NCBI GenBank assembly: GCA_037953745.1
Contig: JBAKBP010006609.1
Span: forward strand, 1 to 64,000
DNA: 64,000 nucleotides
From: Lithodes maja
Taxonomy: Eukaryota > Arthropoda > Malacostraca > Decapoda > Lithodidae
Reading direction: 5' to 3'
Position numbers and translations under genes: made by a program. A model generated the notes under the pieces. That model was not told the DNA's origin. It made no database searches and was given only the letters and a program-made list of their open reading frames with translations. Each line of letters opens with the position of its first letter. Positions within the stretch are counted from its first letter, which is position 1. Below, piece by piece: positions 1 to 10,796 of the stretch.

Positions 1-161
1 AGGGGAACGGCTTTTCCCAGGTGTGGTACTGTTACGGCTATTTTTTGTGCGTCCGTGGTATAACTAACGTCAAGTAAGGGTTTCACTACGTCCATGAATA
101 CTTCGATCCCATAATTTGTTTGATCATAATTTGGGATGGAAGTGTGGGTAGGTTGCGCCAT
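1..161 (-). CDS. LTR retrotransposon Gag-like protein, N-terminal part (runs off left edge)
   Basis: On the minus strand an ATG at 161 opens a frame that stays open to base 1 (53 codons). It lies about 65 bases downstream of a primer-binding site and an LTR end, the usual place for gag. The peptide starts MAQPTHTSIPNYDQ and contains DVVKPLLDVSYTTDAQKIAV. This aligns without large gaps to the start of the plus-strand Gag near 7290, which reads IPKYDVNTYD then DIIKPVYDVAFQNDRDKIAV. The two are therefore divergent copies of one family. Gag would form the particle of the element. No capsid or zinc-knuckle motif is visible in this short part. The match rests on the other copy, not on a database family. 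Confidence 0.6.
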   Translation of the reverse strand, partial: MAQPTHTSIPNYDQTNYGIEVFMDVVKPLLDVSYTTDAQKIAVTVPHLGKAVP

Positions 162-226
162 GATGTTCTCGTGTTCTAGCTGTTCCAAACTTGTAATGTA
201 ATGCAACCTTATATCCGAATCAAGAA

Positions 227-241
227 CCACCGCTGCCGCCA
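227..241 (-). promoter_or_regulatory. Primer-binding site of the left LTR element
   Basis: Read on the minus strand this is TGGCGGCAGCGGTGG. It begins with the TGG expected opposite a tRNA 3' CCA end and starts one base after the LTR terminal CA. The identical sequence follows the LTR of the plus-strand copy at 7180. The priming tRNA was not identified. Confidence 0.6.
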
Positions 242-242
242 A

Positions 243-1320
243 TGTTATGCCCTGTTTTTCTACAGGTTTAACTTGGGTAATGTGAGTTCTGAATGACTGG
301 GTATAGAAGGCTGCATGCACAATACAAGGTATGAGGAATAGAGAACACAAAATAAACACACGGTAACACGACACAAGTTTACGTTTATTTAAGTAAAGAA
401 ATAAAGAGCATAGAAAGATAGTTATATTCGCACAAAACAAATGATAGAAGGGAACTGCTAGCATTAGCGGATCTGGATGGAGCCTAGTCTCCCACTTCCA
501 ACGTTCAGGTATAATCTTCTGATCACTGGTTTAATTAGCAAGTTTATATTTTTACTGGAAGACCTCAATATATTCGTATAATTCAATGTCACTGATTTGA
601 CCTCTTGCTGGCTGGTCGCGTGCCCAAGTAGCAGCTCACAGTTAGGATTAGACACGCGTATTGTAGAACACGGCAATCTCTAGTAACCTCATGGGGGTAC
701 TGAACTAAGTTTGATATTCTTGAAGCAGAAATACGTAGAACACAAATCAGTGGGCGACGTTAGATATTACTAGAGTTTGAATATCTGAATAAGGTAATTA
801 CGAGAGTCAAAGTCGCCTGTTAATTAAAGAGCACTGATCGCTTAGTACGTCCCAAATGGAATGGTTAAATATGAATTGCGCTGGACAAGGTCTTAGCCAC
901 TTTATAGAAAGTTAATAAGTGAGTATCAAGCTAGTACTATAACACTTAGTACTAGCAACATGAATCTTGAATAGTATGGGTAGATCTGGTCCTGGTTATC
1001 TTGCTTCCGGTGATGTTGGGGGCTAACGACTGGTTCCTCGGCCGTCCAGATGGTCCAAAATGTAGGAAGTTCTCAAGTCGGATCTCTTGATGATCGTTGC
1101 TGGCTACACACTTATATACCCACGAATTTGTGTGAAGGTTATAAGGTGCACGTTAGGACTTGTACATGGACAGATGCTTCTATCAGTCTTCTCTGCCACG
1201 GAGTCTGCCGGATCTGGAATCTCTCAACTCCGGAACAACACAAGGCAGAGCTAGAGGTAAACTGCAGGGTAGTGACCACTGGTTGGTGTCTAGCTTTCAA
1301 CTGATTTGACTGGGGGCGGG
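243..1320 (-). repeat. LTR of the left (minus-strand) retrotransposon; outer end uncertain
   Basis: The inner end is set by the PBS and by CAGGGCATAACA, shared with the plus-strand copy at 7167-7178. About 390 bases of this LTR (roughly 243-680) match 6786-7178 in reverse complement, including the stretch around TGATCAGAAGATTA. Further out, the complement of 1111-1120 gives a TATATAAG promoter-like box. The outer boundary is a guess, because the matching part of the other copy was removed by LINE A. The LTR could be longer. Confidence 0.45.
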
Positions 1321-1936
1321 AGTTAGATTTATAGGCTCGGTTCTGGACCCTGTAGACAGTAGGGATCTCGAGTCTTATGAACTTAATTGAGCTCTCAATA
1401 GAAATGGAGACTAGGTAAGATGGTATTTACTGTTGTGGCACAGGGCTATAGGAAAGCCTTTATATTTCATATAACTGAGCCTTAGTAAGAGGTACTATTT
1501 TGGCTATACTGGACGTAATTAGGGGAGAGAGACTGGATCTACTTTGCGAGGAGGATGGGGACAGCTGTGATAGGCACGTCTCTCTAGATTGTTCAATCTT
1601 CATTCTATGGTATATCTGAGGTGTTAATTTAGTGATCAGAGCATGCAAGAAAGGTAAATGGTTTATTGTGAGTTAATAGAGGTTAGTAAAGGTGTTAGTC
1701 ATTCATGGTTAGTTCATTGATAGGAAGAATTCCTGTGCTACCTGGCAATGACTCGAAAGTCAAAACAGGGGCCAGGTATGCCTCCGCGGGGGTGGGGGTC
1801 TCCCTCCTCGGGTGGGCCAAAAGGGGGAGCTGGGCGCACTCTCTCTGTGATCGTCGTCCGGCGGCTGTGGCTAGGGGCTTGCCATATCACCAGTGTTTAT
1901 AATAACCCTCTGTGTATGAGACAGATGTGGGTGTCT
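1321..1936. other. Unassigned spacer between LTR-like sequence and inverted-repeat arm
   Basis: No supported gene. A GC-rich patch (1770-1880) interrupts AT-rich sequence. This stretch may belong to the LTR or 3' untranslated part of the same retrotransposon. No motif was found to decide. Confidence 0.3.
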
Positions 1937-2912
1937 TTAATACCAAAACCGAAGGTGCCTTAGCTAGCTGGTTTTACTCGGCTGGTTGTTAATTGTAGAG
2001 TTTGCTGGATGTGGTGGAGACTGGGTTGCTAACTCTGCCACATTTATCTGGAAGTATGGCAATAGAAGTTAGTAACTGGCGGGGCGGCTAGCCTCGCACC
2101 GACGACCATTGGGTGCAGGGTTGTGAATGTGTTGTAAGAGAATAGATGGCATGCAAGGGGCTAGTAAAGTTCTAATGTTGTTCTGGCCTACTAAGTGAAG
2201 GTAGGCTGGATAGGAGTATATATATAAAAGGTTGGAGAGCGTTAGCAACGGACAATTCAAGGATCTTCAAGAGGTATGAGAGAGAGGCTAGGTCGGACAA
2301 GAGTCGAGAAGCGCGGGAATTCTTACTGAGAGGGGGGGGAGAGTTCAAGGGCTACAGGGAAATTTTGCCCCTAAGGTCCCTGGGCGTGGGGGTGGCATTA
2401 GGCTACACTTGATATGGAAAGTTTGAAAAGGCAGTAGAATACGTTAGCCAAAATATGCTACCGGGGAATGCAACTATGGGGTGGTATATGAGTCTGGAAA
2501 AGATAGAGTTATGTGATCAGTCCGAGGGTTATGGATACTATTAGTTGGTCCTGGGAACTGCGTTTTCTATTAAATATAAATATAAATACCAACAAAAGCG
2601 GCAGTTCGTAGGGGTACTTAGTTATTGTTTCGGGGTACTTATGACAGATACTGGTAACCAGGTTATCTTATACAATCTCTGGTTGGGGTAAGAGGTGTAA
2701 GACACGAAGTAAATTGGCGTAGTGTGGGCTGTGGATACGAAGGAGGCAAGGGGAAGACGTATGACAATTGTGGAAAGTAAATGGAAAAAGGTGAACACAA
2801 TGGCGGATAAAAATACTTAACCTAAGGATTGCATACATAGATTTATGGGGCGATGGGTCTTCATAAAGCTTAGTCTGGCAAGACAAGATGTTAGGGAATG
2901 TTAATATTAATA

Positions 2913-3801
2913 CTTAGTTACTAGAGGAACAATGCAAGGGGCGACTGAGCACGGGTTACATATATCTATACTCGTCCTGGAAAATGATATAAGAGGTCTA
3001 GGGACAATCGTGGGTGTTTTAACTTCTAAAATATATAACATCTACTTCTCGGATGCAAGAACATACATAGATATAATTATGGCTGTCTGATGTGTTGGCA
3101 TTGGCTCAACGTCGGGACAGGGCATGGTTGTTTTTAATATGAATGTATATTCCTGTTCATCATCTTTGTAGCAAGGACAGTGCCGCTATGTCGTATCAAT
3201 GCTGGTGGCAGTTAATATTATAGACTTAGTTACTAGAGGAACAATGCAAGGGGCGACTGAGCACGGGTTACATATATCTATACTCGTCATGGAAAATGAT
3301 AGAAGAGGTCTAGGGACAATCGTGGGTGTTTTAACTTCTAAAATATATATAAAATCTACTTCTCGGATGTAAGAACATACATAAATATTATGGCTGTCTG
3401 ATGTGTTGGCATTGGCTCAACGTCGGGACAGGGCATGGTTGTTTTTAATATGAATGTATATTCCTGTTCATCATCTTTGTAGCAAGGACAGTGCCGCCAT
3501 GTCGTATCAATGCTGGTGGCAGTTAATATTATAGACTTAGTTACTAGAGGAACAAATGCAAGGGGCGACTGGGCAGTGGGCACGGGTTACATATATCTAT
3601 ACTAGTCATGGAAAATGATATAAGAGGTCTAGGAACAAACGTGGGTGTTTTAACTTCTAAGATATATATAAAATCTACTTCTCGGATGTAAGAACATACA
3701 TAAATATTATGGCTGTCTGATGTGTTGGCATTGGCTCAACGTCGGGACAGGGCATGGTTGTTTTTAATATGAATGTATATTCCTGTTCATCATCTTTGTA
3801 G
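2913..3801. repeat. ~311-bp tandem repeat, nearly three copies
   Basis: Units begin with CTTAGTTACTAGAGGAAC at 2913, 3225 and 3536, giving periods of 312 and 311 bases. The third copy stops near 3801. The right arm of the inverted repeat has one close copy (about 11036-11290) and one diverged partial copy (about 11690-11850). On the minus strand every unit encodes the same roughly 40-residue tail ending MYVLTSEK and a stop. Confidence 0.8.
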
Positions 3802-4033
3802 TTAGGAGTGTAGGACACGAGGGGGTTAGTGTACGTGAGGTGTGGAAAAATGGTCAGTTTAGAAAAGGTAACAAGGTGTGGCCATGAGCTGCTTAGCCCT
3901 GCGGGCTTGGGCCTGTCTGAAATGGCTGGCTCGGTCAGCTGGTCCTTTCGTTCTGTGGACCTTTCTTCCGGGTGTTTCTGTGTGGTGTTCGCTCGTGGCT
4001 TCTGTGGTGGGCTTCTTGTTCTGGGGCATTTTA
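3675..4033 (-). pseudogene. Retroelement ORF tail, K/R-rich, frame uncertain
   Basis: Two overlapping minus-strand frames are open here. One reads KMPQNKKPTTEATSEHH and continues basic and low-complexity to a stop near 3859. The other continues into DDEQEYTFILKT and ends MYVLTSEK at 3675. The same pair of frames occurs in the right arm at 10809-11158. Conservation of both copies suggests that this was the C-terminal part of an element protein, but the copies do not decide which frame was used. LINE A interrupts the sequence at 4034, so the upstream part of the frame is lost. No domain recognised. Confidence 0.35.
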
Positions 4034-6454
4034 CATATACTGACAATGCACAATCACAAACAACTCATCACAACCCCCACACGTATCTCTGAGAACACTG
4101 CCACAATAATAGACCACATCAACTGTAACAGAGAGGACAAAATATCCCAATCAGGGGTTATACAGACTGGGATAAGTGATCACTTCGTCACATATTGCAC
4201 ACGAAAAACCACAAAAATTACCCTAGAGAATCACAAGATTATCAAAACAAGGTCACTCAGAAACTACAATAAAGAAACATTTCTGGACATTTTATGGAAT
4301 ACAGACTGGTCTCCAGTGTTTGGAAGTACAAACGTTAATGACGCATGGGTTGGCTTCAGAACCATCATCACAAACATTCTAGACGAAATAGCTCTTCTGA
4401 AAGACATACGAATTAAAGCAAGGTCAGACCCATGGATCAACAATGACATACTACACCATCTGGAACACAGAGACAATCTGTTAAAAAGGCTAGCGAAACA
4501 TAGACAGGATCAAGGTCTGAAACATGAGTTCAACAGGGCCAGGAATAAACTAAGTAGGAAAATAAAATCAGCGAAAACTAATTATTTTCACAATAAGGCA
4601 GAGGAATATCAGAATAACCCAAAGAAACTATGGAGGCACCTAAAAACAACAGGCTACAGCAACAAGACAAGGGATTCGTCTAACACTAATATTGCTCTCA
4701 CCATTAATGATCAGATTTGCCACGATAAACGACAAATTTCAACCTACTTCAACTCCTTCTTCACCTCCATAGCAAACACACTTGCACAGAACCTACCTCA
4801 ACCTCTCAATAAATACACGACAACAACGGCCACCTTTCGAAATTTCTACAGAGATAAACACATACACCCAAACACATTTGGATTGCAAAATGTTACACCA
4901 AAATACACTTTTAACGAGCTGTCTAACCTAAATGTACATAAAAGCACAGGACCAGACAAAATTCCTGCCAAATTTCTACGATATGGAGCCATTGGTATAG
5001 CAGGCCCCCTAACCCACATCATCAACTTGTCAATTAACACCAACACTGTACCTGCTGAACTGAAGGAAGCTATTGTAACCCCTCTATTCAAGAAAGGAAA
5101 TAAACTAGAAGTTGGTAACTACAGACCAGTTAGCATATTATGTATTGTATCTAAAATCCTTGAAAGAGCGGTATACACCCAAATTGAACACTACCTCAAA
5201 CAAAATGATCTATTCTATAAGTTTCAATCAGGTTTCAGATGCATGTACTCGACAGACTCCTGTCTCATCCACTTAACGGATCACATTCGTAAAGAAATGT
5301 CTAAAGGTAACTACACCGGTATGGTTCTTCTTGATCTACAAAAAGCGTTTGACACAGTAGACCATGATATCCTATGTAATAAACTACAAGCAATGGGCAT
5401 AGGATCTGTGAACTGGTTTAAATCTTATCTTAGTGGTAGAACCCAAAGAGTCAAAATTGATGATAATATATCTGATCCTATGCCAATTAACTGTGGGGTC
5501 CCGCAGGGAAGCATCCTTGGTCCCTTACTCTTTCTCTGTTATGTGAACGACATGGAACTGAGCGTCTCATGTAAATTATTACTGTATGCAGACGACAGCG
5601 TGCTCCTGGTTTCAGGAAAAGACCCAATAAGTATTGCCGCTTCACTTTCCAAAGAACTAGAATCATGTAGTGAATGGCTAGTGGACAATAGACTATCTCT
5701 TCACCTGGGCAAGACGGAAGCCATCTTATGTGGAACAAAACGCAAACTGAAAGACATTGTGGGCTTCTCGGTCAACTGTAATGATATTCCTATAACAACA
5801 GTGTCACAAGTTAAATATCTCGGACTAAAACTGGACGCGAGTTTGTCAGGTGAAACAATTTTGGAATCTATCCTGAGTAAGTGTAGAGCACGTATAAAAT
5901 ACCTGTATAGACAGGTGGGATGCTTGCCCACGGCGACCAAAAAGACCCTCTGCCAAGCGCTTGTTCAATGTCATTTTGACTATTCTGTGTCATCCTGGTA
6001 CTCTGCATCATCTAAATCAGCACAGCACAAACTTCAGGTCACTCAAAATAAAATGGTTAGGTTCATGCTGAACCTAGGACCCAGATCACATGTTGGCCAG
6101 GAACAACTTCAGTCACTAGGTATGCTCAATGTCGCTGACAGGGCCAAACAAATCAGGCTCACTAATGCCTTCAAAATTTTCTATGACAGAGCTCCAGAGT
6201 ACCTAAAGAATTATTTTGTTAAAGCAAATGAGAGGAGTGGACATAATACAAGAAACAGGATGTTTAATTTTAAGGTCCCGAGAATCCAAGGACAGGGTAA
6301 GCAAACATTCTTCTTCACCGCCATCAAAGACTGGAACGACCTACCCCAGCCAGTCCGTGAAAAGAGAACACTGTATTCCTTCAGACGTAGCCTGAAGGAA
6401 CACCTGAACCGGACAGCTGCGAGAAGGGAGCACCAAGCTTATGTCTACTACTAA
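4034..6454 (+). CDS. Reverse transcriptase protein of LINE A (5'-truncated)
   Basis: Encodes the end of an APE-type endonuclease (TGISDHFVTYC, the catalytic SDH motif) followed by a complete non-LTR reverse transcriptase. Visible RT blocks are STGPDKIPAKF, NYRPVSILCIVSKILE, LDLQKAFDTVDH, CGVPQGSILGPLLFL and the catalytic YADD at 5585-5596. The frame is uninterrupted to the stop at 6454 (about 806 codons of LINE origin). It happens to stay open upstream to 3878 through unrelated arm sequence; those 52 codons are not part of the protein. The RT belongs to the CR1/L2 group by motif pattern; the exact clade (CR1, L2, Crack, Daphne) is not resolved. It lacks the N-terminus and most of the endonuclease, so it could not mobilise itself. 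Confidence 0.9.
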   Translation, partial: HILTMHNHKQLITTPTRISENTATIIDHINCNREDKISQSGVIQTGISDHFVTYCTRKTTKITLENHKIIKTRSLRNYNKETFLDILWNTDWSPVFGSTNVNDAWVGFRTIITNILDEIALLKDIRIKARSDPWINNDILHHLEHRDNLLKRLAKHRQDQGLKHEFNRARNKLSRKIKSAKTNYFHNKAEEYQNNPKKLWRHLKTTGYSNKTRDSSNTNIALTINDQICHDKRQISTYFNSFFTSIANTLAQNLPQPLNKYTTTTATFRNFYRDKHIHPNTFGLQNVTPKYTFNELSNLNVHKSTGPDKIPAKFLRYGAIGIAGPLTHIINLSINTNTVPAELKEAIVTPLFKKGNKLEVGNYRPVSILCIVSKILERAVYTQIEHYLKQNDLFYKFQSGFRCMYSTDSCLIHLTDHIRKEMSKGNYTGMVLLDLQKAFDTVDHDILCNKLQAMGIGSVNWFKSYLSGRTQRVKIDDNISDPMPINCGVPQGSILGPLLFLCYVNDMELSVSCKLLLYADDSVLLVSGKDPISIAASLSKELESCSEWLVDNRLSLHLGKTEAILCGTKRKLKDIVGFSVNCNDIPITTVSQVKYLGLKLDASLSGETILESILSKCRARIKYLYRQVGCLPTATKKTLCQALVQCHFDYSVSSWYSASSKSAQHKLQVTQNKMVRFMLNLGPRSHVGQEQLQSLGMLNVADRAKQIRLTNAFKIFYDRAPEYLKNYFVKANERSGHNTRNRMFNFKVPRIQGQGKQTFFFTAIKDWNDLPQPVREKRTLYSFRRSLKEHLNRTAARREHQAYVYY

Positions 6455-6781
6455 ATGCGACATAAGAGATAGACAAACCAAACTGAAATTATTACTGATT
6501 ACGGATTACTGATATTTACTATAGGATGTAAGGTATCTTAAAATAACCCCCTAGAAATACTTTCTCTAAAGTATCTATTTCTTTATCCTCCCCATTTTTC
6601 CCCAGCTAACCTAATCCCACAAGGACCCCAATGGAAATACGCCTAACGCCTAACGGCCTTATTGGGCTATCCTTAGTTGGAATTATGCAAGGCTGGTACA
6701 TGTCATATTTGTAACAAACTATGTGGTACCAACTCTGTAAATTGCTAACTGAATAAATATTATTATTATTATTATTATTAT
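4034..6781 (+). mobile_element. LINE A: 5'-truncated CR1/L2-like non-LTR retrotransposon
   Basis: The insertion starts at CATATACTGAC (4034), which corresponds to about 17073 in the minus-strand LINE B, so roughly the 5' third is missing. It ends in an (ATT)n run at 6757-6781. Sequence is nearly identical to LINE B throughout, including the 3' untranslated region, implying recent activity. It sits inside the inverted-repeat arm: the uninterrupted right arm reads across the insertion point. No clear target-site duplication was found. Confidence 0.9.
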
Positions 6782-6785
6782 AAGT

Positions 6786-7178
6786 GTCTAATCTAGTCTG
6801 TGAACTACTACTTGTGCACCAGAGCTACCAGTAATAAATCTAACAGTGAATATGATTCTATAAGTAACATTGATGGTCTTCGGTATATAAACCTGTTGAA
6901 TTAAAGCCAGTGATCAGAAGATTAATACCTGAACGTTGGAAGTGGGAGACTAGGCTCCATCCAGATCCACTTATGCTAGTGTTGTTCGATTCTATTATAT
7001 TGTCTTGCACGAGTATTCTGCAGTGGTATATAAATAAACGTGATCGTGTAACTTGTTATCATGTGTTTCTTTGTGTTCTCTATTCCTCATATCTTGTATT
7101 GTGCATGCAGCCTTATATACCCAGTAATTTAGAACTCACATTACCCAAGTTAATCCTGTAGAAAAACAGGGCATAACA
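6786..7178 (+). repeat. Inner part of the 5' LTR of the right retrotransposon
   Basis: Matches the minus-strand LTR at 243-680 in reverse complement and ends in CAGGGCATAACA just before the PBS. The 5' part of the LTR is missing at the LINE A junction. It contains a TATATAAATAAA stretch near 7028. Confidence 0.6.
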
Positions 7179-7179
7179 T

Positions 7180-7194
7180 TGGCGGCAGCGGTGG
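7180..7194 (+). promoter_or_regulatory. Primer-binding site of the right LTR element
   Basis: TGGCGGCAGCGGTGG begins one base after the LTR CA end. The same 15 bases occur in the minus-strand copy at 227-241. Confidence 0.6.
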
Positions 7195-7197
7195 TTC

Positions 7198-8304
7198 TTG
7201 ATTCGGATAAAAGGTTGCATTACACTGCAAGTTTGGAACAGTAGAAGCATAGGAACATCGCAAAATTGGCAGCTACTCACACACATTCCCAAGTATGATG
7301 TAAACACGTATGATATCGCCACTTACTTAGACATAATAAAGCCAGTGTACGATGTGGCATTTCAAAATGACCGCGACAAAATCGCCGTTGCATTTTCGCA
7401 CATTATACAGTTGGGAGAAGCCGTTTCCCAAATTGTTGATAAGCTTACCTGGAACGATTTTCTTCGCCAAATTATGAAACGGGTAATGCCAGAGCTTACC
7501 TGGAACCAGTTTCGATCCCTCGTGATCCGGACCTTACATCCACTTTTGGGTTCCCCCGTCACCCCCAAAATAATAAAAGTCGACGAGATCAAGTATGAAG
7601 GGGATATAAATGTGACCCTCATACAACTCTACAGATACGTGAGGACCACGTATAGCTATGAAGATTACGAGCAACAAAATGAACTCTTATTCACCGCATT
7701 ATTAAACATCCTCCCACCCCACATCACCGCCCATCTCGACCCGTATGGCTTATTCGAAGAACATATGCTCTCCATCAGAGAGGAATGCCTACTCAGTTCG
7801 ATTAATCCCCTATCCAACCCTTCAGCCCCTATCCAAGACTCTGTGTACCCTTCCAAAATGACTTCCGGTGAAAGTCCAACCCCAGTGCACTCTTCCTTGC
7901 CTCTATCCTCTCTGACCATCCCTAAATTTTCCCCTGCCCAGCCATCCACCAACGATCATCTTCCATCAATTGTGTTACCTCATAAACCCCATCCTTTTTC
8001 TATGCATGTCAAACAAACTCACCAGTCCCAGATAACCTCTAACCAGACCGTGACTGCCACCAAGAAAATCCCCAAATTCGTCCTGTTAACAACCCCAAAT
8101 CAATACATCAGTCCTCTACCAATAACCCCTGTTCTACACCTAACTCTTCCCCCACCAACCCTCCACAGTCCCCCCAACAAGCCCCGTTTTCTAGCTATGC
8201 CTACCTATGTAGGCCTACCAAAACATGTTTTCCCCATGCCCCCAGAAATGTTCAGCTATTCCACAAACAACAAAATTCCCCTTGTGACAGTTTTCCGTCA
8301 GTAG
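7198..8304 (+). CDS. LTR retrotransposon Gag-like protein (degenerate start)
   Basis: An open frame follows the PBS. The family start seen in the left copy (ATG at 161) has been lost here; the equivalent position near 7255 reads CATCGCAAAATTGG, and the first codon of the open stretch at 7198 is TTG. From about residue 30 the sequence aligns with the left copy. Residues 60-190 are predicted helical and charged (DKLTWNDFLRQIMKR, DEIKYEGDINVTLIQLYRYV), as in a Gag capsid. After about residue 200 it becomes proline/serine-rich and ends at 8304. No zinc knuckle or protease motif was seen. Its role would be virus-like particle assembly. This copy looks inactive. Confidence 0.55.
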   Translation: MIRIKGCITLQVWNSRSIGTSQNWQLLTHIPKYDVNTYDIATYLDIIKPVYDVAFQNDRDKIAVAFSHIIQLGEAVSQIVDKLTWNDFLRQIMKRVMPELTWNQFRSLVIRTLHPLLGSPVTPKIIKVDEIKYEGDINVTLIQLYRYVRTTYSYEDYEQQNELLFTALLNILPPHITAHLDPYGLFEEHMLSIREECLLSSINPLSNPSAPIQDSVYPSKMTSGESPTPVHSSLPLSSLTIPKFSPAQPSTNDHLPSIVLPHKPHPFSMHVKQTHQSQITSNQTVTATKKIPKFVLLTTPNQYISPLPITPVLHLTLPPPTLHSPPNKPRFLAMPTYVGLPKHVFPMPPEMFSYSTNNKIPLVTVFRQ

Positions 8305-9760
8305 CTCCCTTCCACCCCCACACAATTCACACCCCTAGAAAACTTCAAAACCCCACACTTGACTCGCCCTCTCATGTCAAACAAACTCACCAGTCCCAGA
8401 TAACCTCTAACCAGACCGAGACTGCCACCAAGAAAATTCCCCAAACTCGTCCTGTTAACAACCCCAAATCAGTACATCACTCCTCCCTCAATAACCCATG
8501 TCCTATGCCTAACTCTGCCCCCACTAATCCTCCCCAGTCCCACATAACCTTTAACCAGACCGAGACTGACACCAAGAAAATTCCCCAAATTCGTCCTGTT
8601 AACAACCCCAAATCAATACATCAGTCCTCTACCAATAACCCCTGTTCTACACCTAACTCTTCCCCCACCAACCCTCTGCAGTCCCCCCAACAAATCCCGT
8701 TTTCTAACTCGCTCACCTCTCACCACCCTGACCCTCCCACACGCGCCGTTAATCCTCCCCTCACGCGTGACGACCTAGGGACTCAACCATGTTCCCCCCC
8801 CTTCCCCCAGAAATGCTCAGCTATTCCCCCACCAACAAAATTTCCCTTGTGACAGTTTTCCGTCAGTAGCTCCCTTCCACCCCCCCACAATTCACACCCC
8901 TAATAAACTTCAAAACCCCACACTTGACTCACCCCCTCATGACAGACAAACCCACCAATCCCATATAACCTCTAAACAAACCGTCACTGCCACCGACACA
9001 CCCCACCACTCTGATCCTCCCACACGCGCCGTTAATCCCCCCCTCACGCGTGACCCCCACCAAAGTGATTTCCCCCCCCCTCATGCGTACCGAACACCTG
9101 CTCACCAGTCGGTCCCCCACCATCATGAGCCCAGCTAAACTTTCAACCTCCACCAATTCCCACCCTGCCAGCCTAACCTCTCACGACCACATTCAGAACG
9201 AACAATCACCCCCGTACATAACCCCTACCTCCTTTTTCCCCCCTATCTTACCCCCCTCTTCACCGTTACCCCACCCGCCCCAAATTCCACCCCCAAAGAT
9301 CCCGCTCGACAAAATACCACTCCCATCCCAATCCAACCACAAAACTTTTTCCACCTTGGCTAAACCCCAAAATACTCTCTCTCTCTCGCCCCAAACAACA
9401 TAATCAACCTCTCAACTTCAACCACTCCTCGAAATCCCATCCATGTCTCTCCCGAAAATAAAATCAGTCCAAATTCAACCCCTCTCAAACCACAACCCTG
9501 CCTGCCCAGACCCCCCCCCCCACCATCTCCCTATCAAATCCCCACACCCCAAACCTCCAAACCACCCGATCATAGTAAACTCTCAACCTCCAGCCTTACT
9601 CACCCTTCCCCAAACCCCACTCACGACCACAACTCTCTACACAATTCAACCCCTCCCCAGCACCAACCTCTTCCGCAACAACAACCCCGACTCGACCTAA
9701 ACCCCCCCTATCACTACCCCCGACCGAGACTATTTAAACCCCCCTCCAAAACTGGCCCCG
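8305..9760 (+). pseudogene. Proline-rich, internally repeated continuation of the Gag region
   Basis: C-rich, G-poor sequence with several short open stretches in different frames. A block starting CAGTCCCAGATAACCTCTAA recurs at about 8020 and 8393, with diverged versions near 8536 and 8955. The unit near 8060-8230 recurs at 8600-8710. The strong strand composition bias (C and A over G) continues from the Gag frame, so this is probably the Pro-rich C-terminal part of Gag, expanded and broken by duplications. No pol motif (protease DTG, RT or integrase) was found. Confidence 0.4.
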
Positions 9761-9899
9761 GGCCAGCTCTCACCCAGACCCACATTCCGAACAGCAAATC
9801 TGACGGTATATCCACCCCGCCCTTCCAAAGTGAAAGTGAAACCCCAAGGTCAAAGCCACAGCCACCACCACCACCCCTATTACCAGACCGTCACCCAGA

Positions 9900-10306
9900 C
9901 TAACGGCAACCCTAAATAACCCCCCCTGATGATGATGAGGATATTCTTGTACTTAATTTTGTGTTTTGATTGTTTTCAATTCCTAAGCGATTGGGCATGA
10001 TTCTATAAATTTACATGTTTTCCATATACTATATATTATATTTTTCTTCCCTGAGTCATACTACTGTTCTTGTTAACCTACACTTTTCTGACTATCTTTT
10101 AAATTTGTTTTATACATTGTTAAACACTTTTACCTCTTCTTAATTTTCCTGTGTTCTTAATTATCTGTTCTTTCTTAAATTTACATGTTTTCCATATACT
10201 GTATATATTATATTTTTTTCCCTTAGTCATACTACTTTTCTTGTTAACCTATACTTTTCTGACTATCTTTTAAATTTGATTTATACATTGTTAAACACTT
10301 TACCTT
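9900..10306 (+). repeat. AT-rich spacer with a ~125-bp direct duplication
   Basis: The block from AAATTTACATGTTTTCCATA at about 10007 to 10131 recurs at 10179-10306, a period of about 173 bases, differing by a few substitutions. It is noncoding and separates the Gag-like and tail-like regions where pol would be expected. Confidence 0.65.
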
Positions 10307-10775
10307 CACCTGTAAAACGTTCTTTCCCTCAACATAAAACATCGTCGAGCGACTCAAGTCCCACGACAAACATCTACCTTCCCACCAGGGCCGCCAGAGG
10401 TAGAATAATCAACAGACCCATCAGATTTAAAGACAGTTATACAAAAATAACACCCCGTTCTGACACTAAAGACCCAAGCCACACAACACACACCCCCTCC
10501 TTCCCACACACCTCACTCCGACCCCCACGGGGGAAAACTACAAACCATTCATACGAAAGGTTAAAGTAAAAACCCCCACTGGACACTTACGTCTACAACG
10601 CCCACCTCAAGCCCGAGCAACCGCCCGTCACAACACAGATGACACATTCTTACAGGTATACATTGACCTACAAAAGAAACCTGACCATCGCTCTCTTGCT
10701 TGGTGGAACCTTCTAAATACCCTCAAAATGACCCACCATGACTATGCTTCTTTTTACTTCACCCTTGAGGCTCGA
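10307..10775 (+). pseudogene. Retroelement polyprotein tail, frameshifted
   Basis: Two open stretches in adjacent frames read like one protein. The first (to 10569) contains TRAARGRIINRPIRFKDSYT, which resembles the basic tail after an integrase or the end of Gag. The second picks up at about 10535 as KPFIRKVKVKTPTGHLRLQR and runs through DTFLQVYIDLQKKPDHRSLA to a stop at about 10775. A frameshift near 10540-10570 separates them. It lies between the Gag region and the right inverted-repeat arm, consistent with an internally deleted element that has lost pol. Family assignment is an inference. Confidence 0.35.
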
Positions 10776-10796
10776 GGATGAGCCTATAATGAAGGA

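Larger units (their letters stand above)
1937..4033 (-). repeat. Left arm of a ~2-kb inverted repeat
   Basis: This arm is the reverse complement, with indels, of 10797-12727. Shared landmarks include the block around 2069-2260 (matching 12408-12599), a block at 2668-2886 (matching 11473-11600), and the K/R-rich coding-like tail next to 4033. In the minus direction the arm leads towards the LTR and gag at the left edge. The plus-strand copy lies downstream of its gag. The simplest reading is that the arms are the 3' region of one retrotransposon family present in opposite orientations. The left arm holds an undisturbed TTAA at its outer end, where the right arm carries a MITE pile-up. Confidence 0.65.

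Noticed and set aside
2913..3801. CRISPR-like array
   Set aside because: The repeats are 311-bp direct tandem units without spacers in a eukaryotic genome; no cas genes.
3878..4033. N-terminal 52 codons fused in frame to the LINE A protein
   Set aside because: They translate the antisense of the retrotransposon tail in the inverted-repeat arm and arise by chance at the insertion junction.
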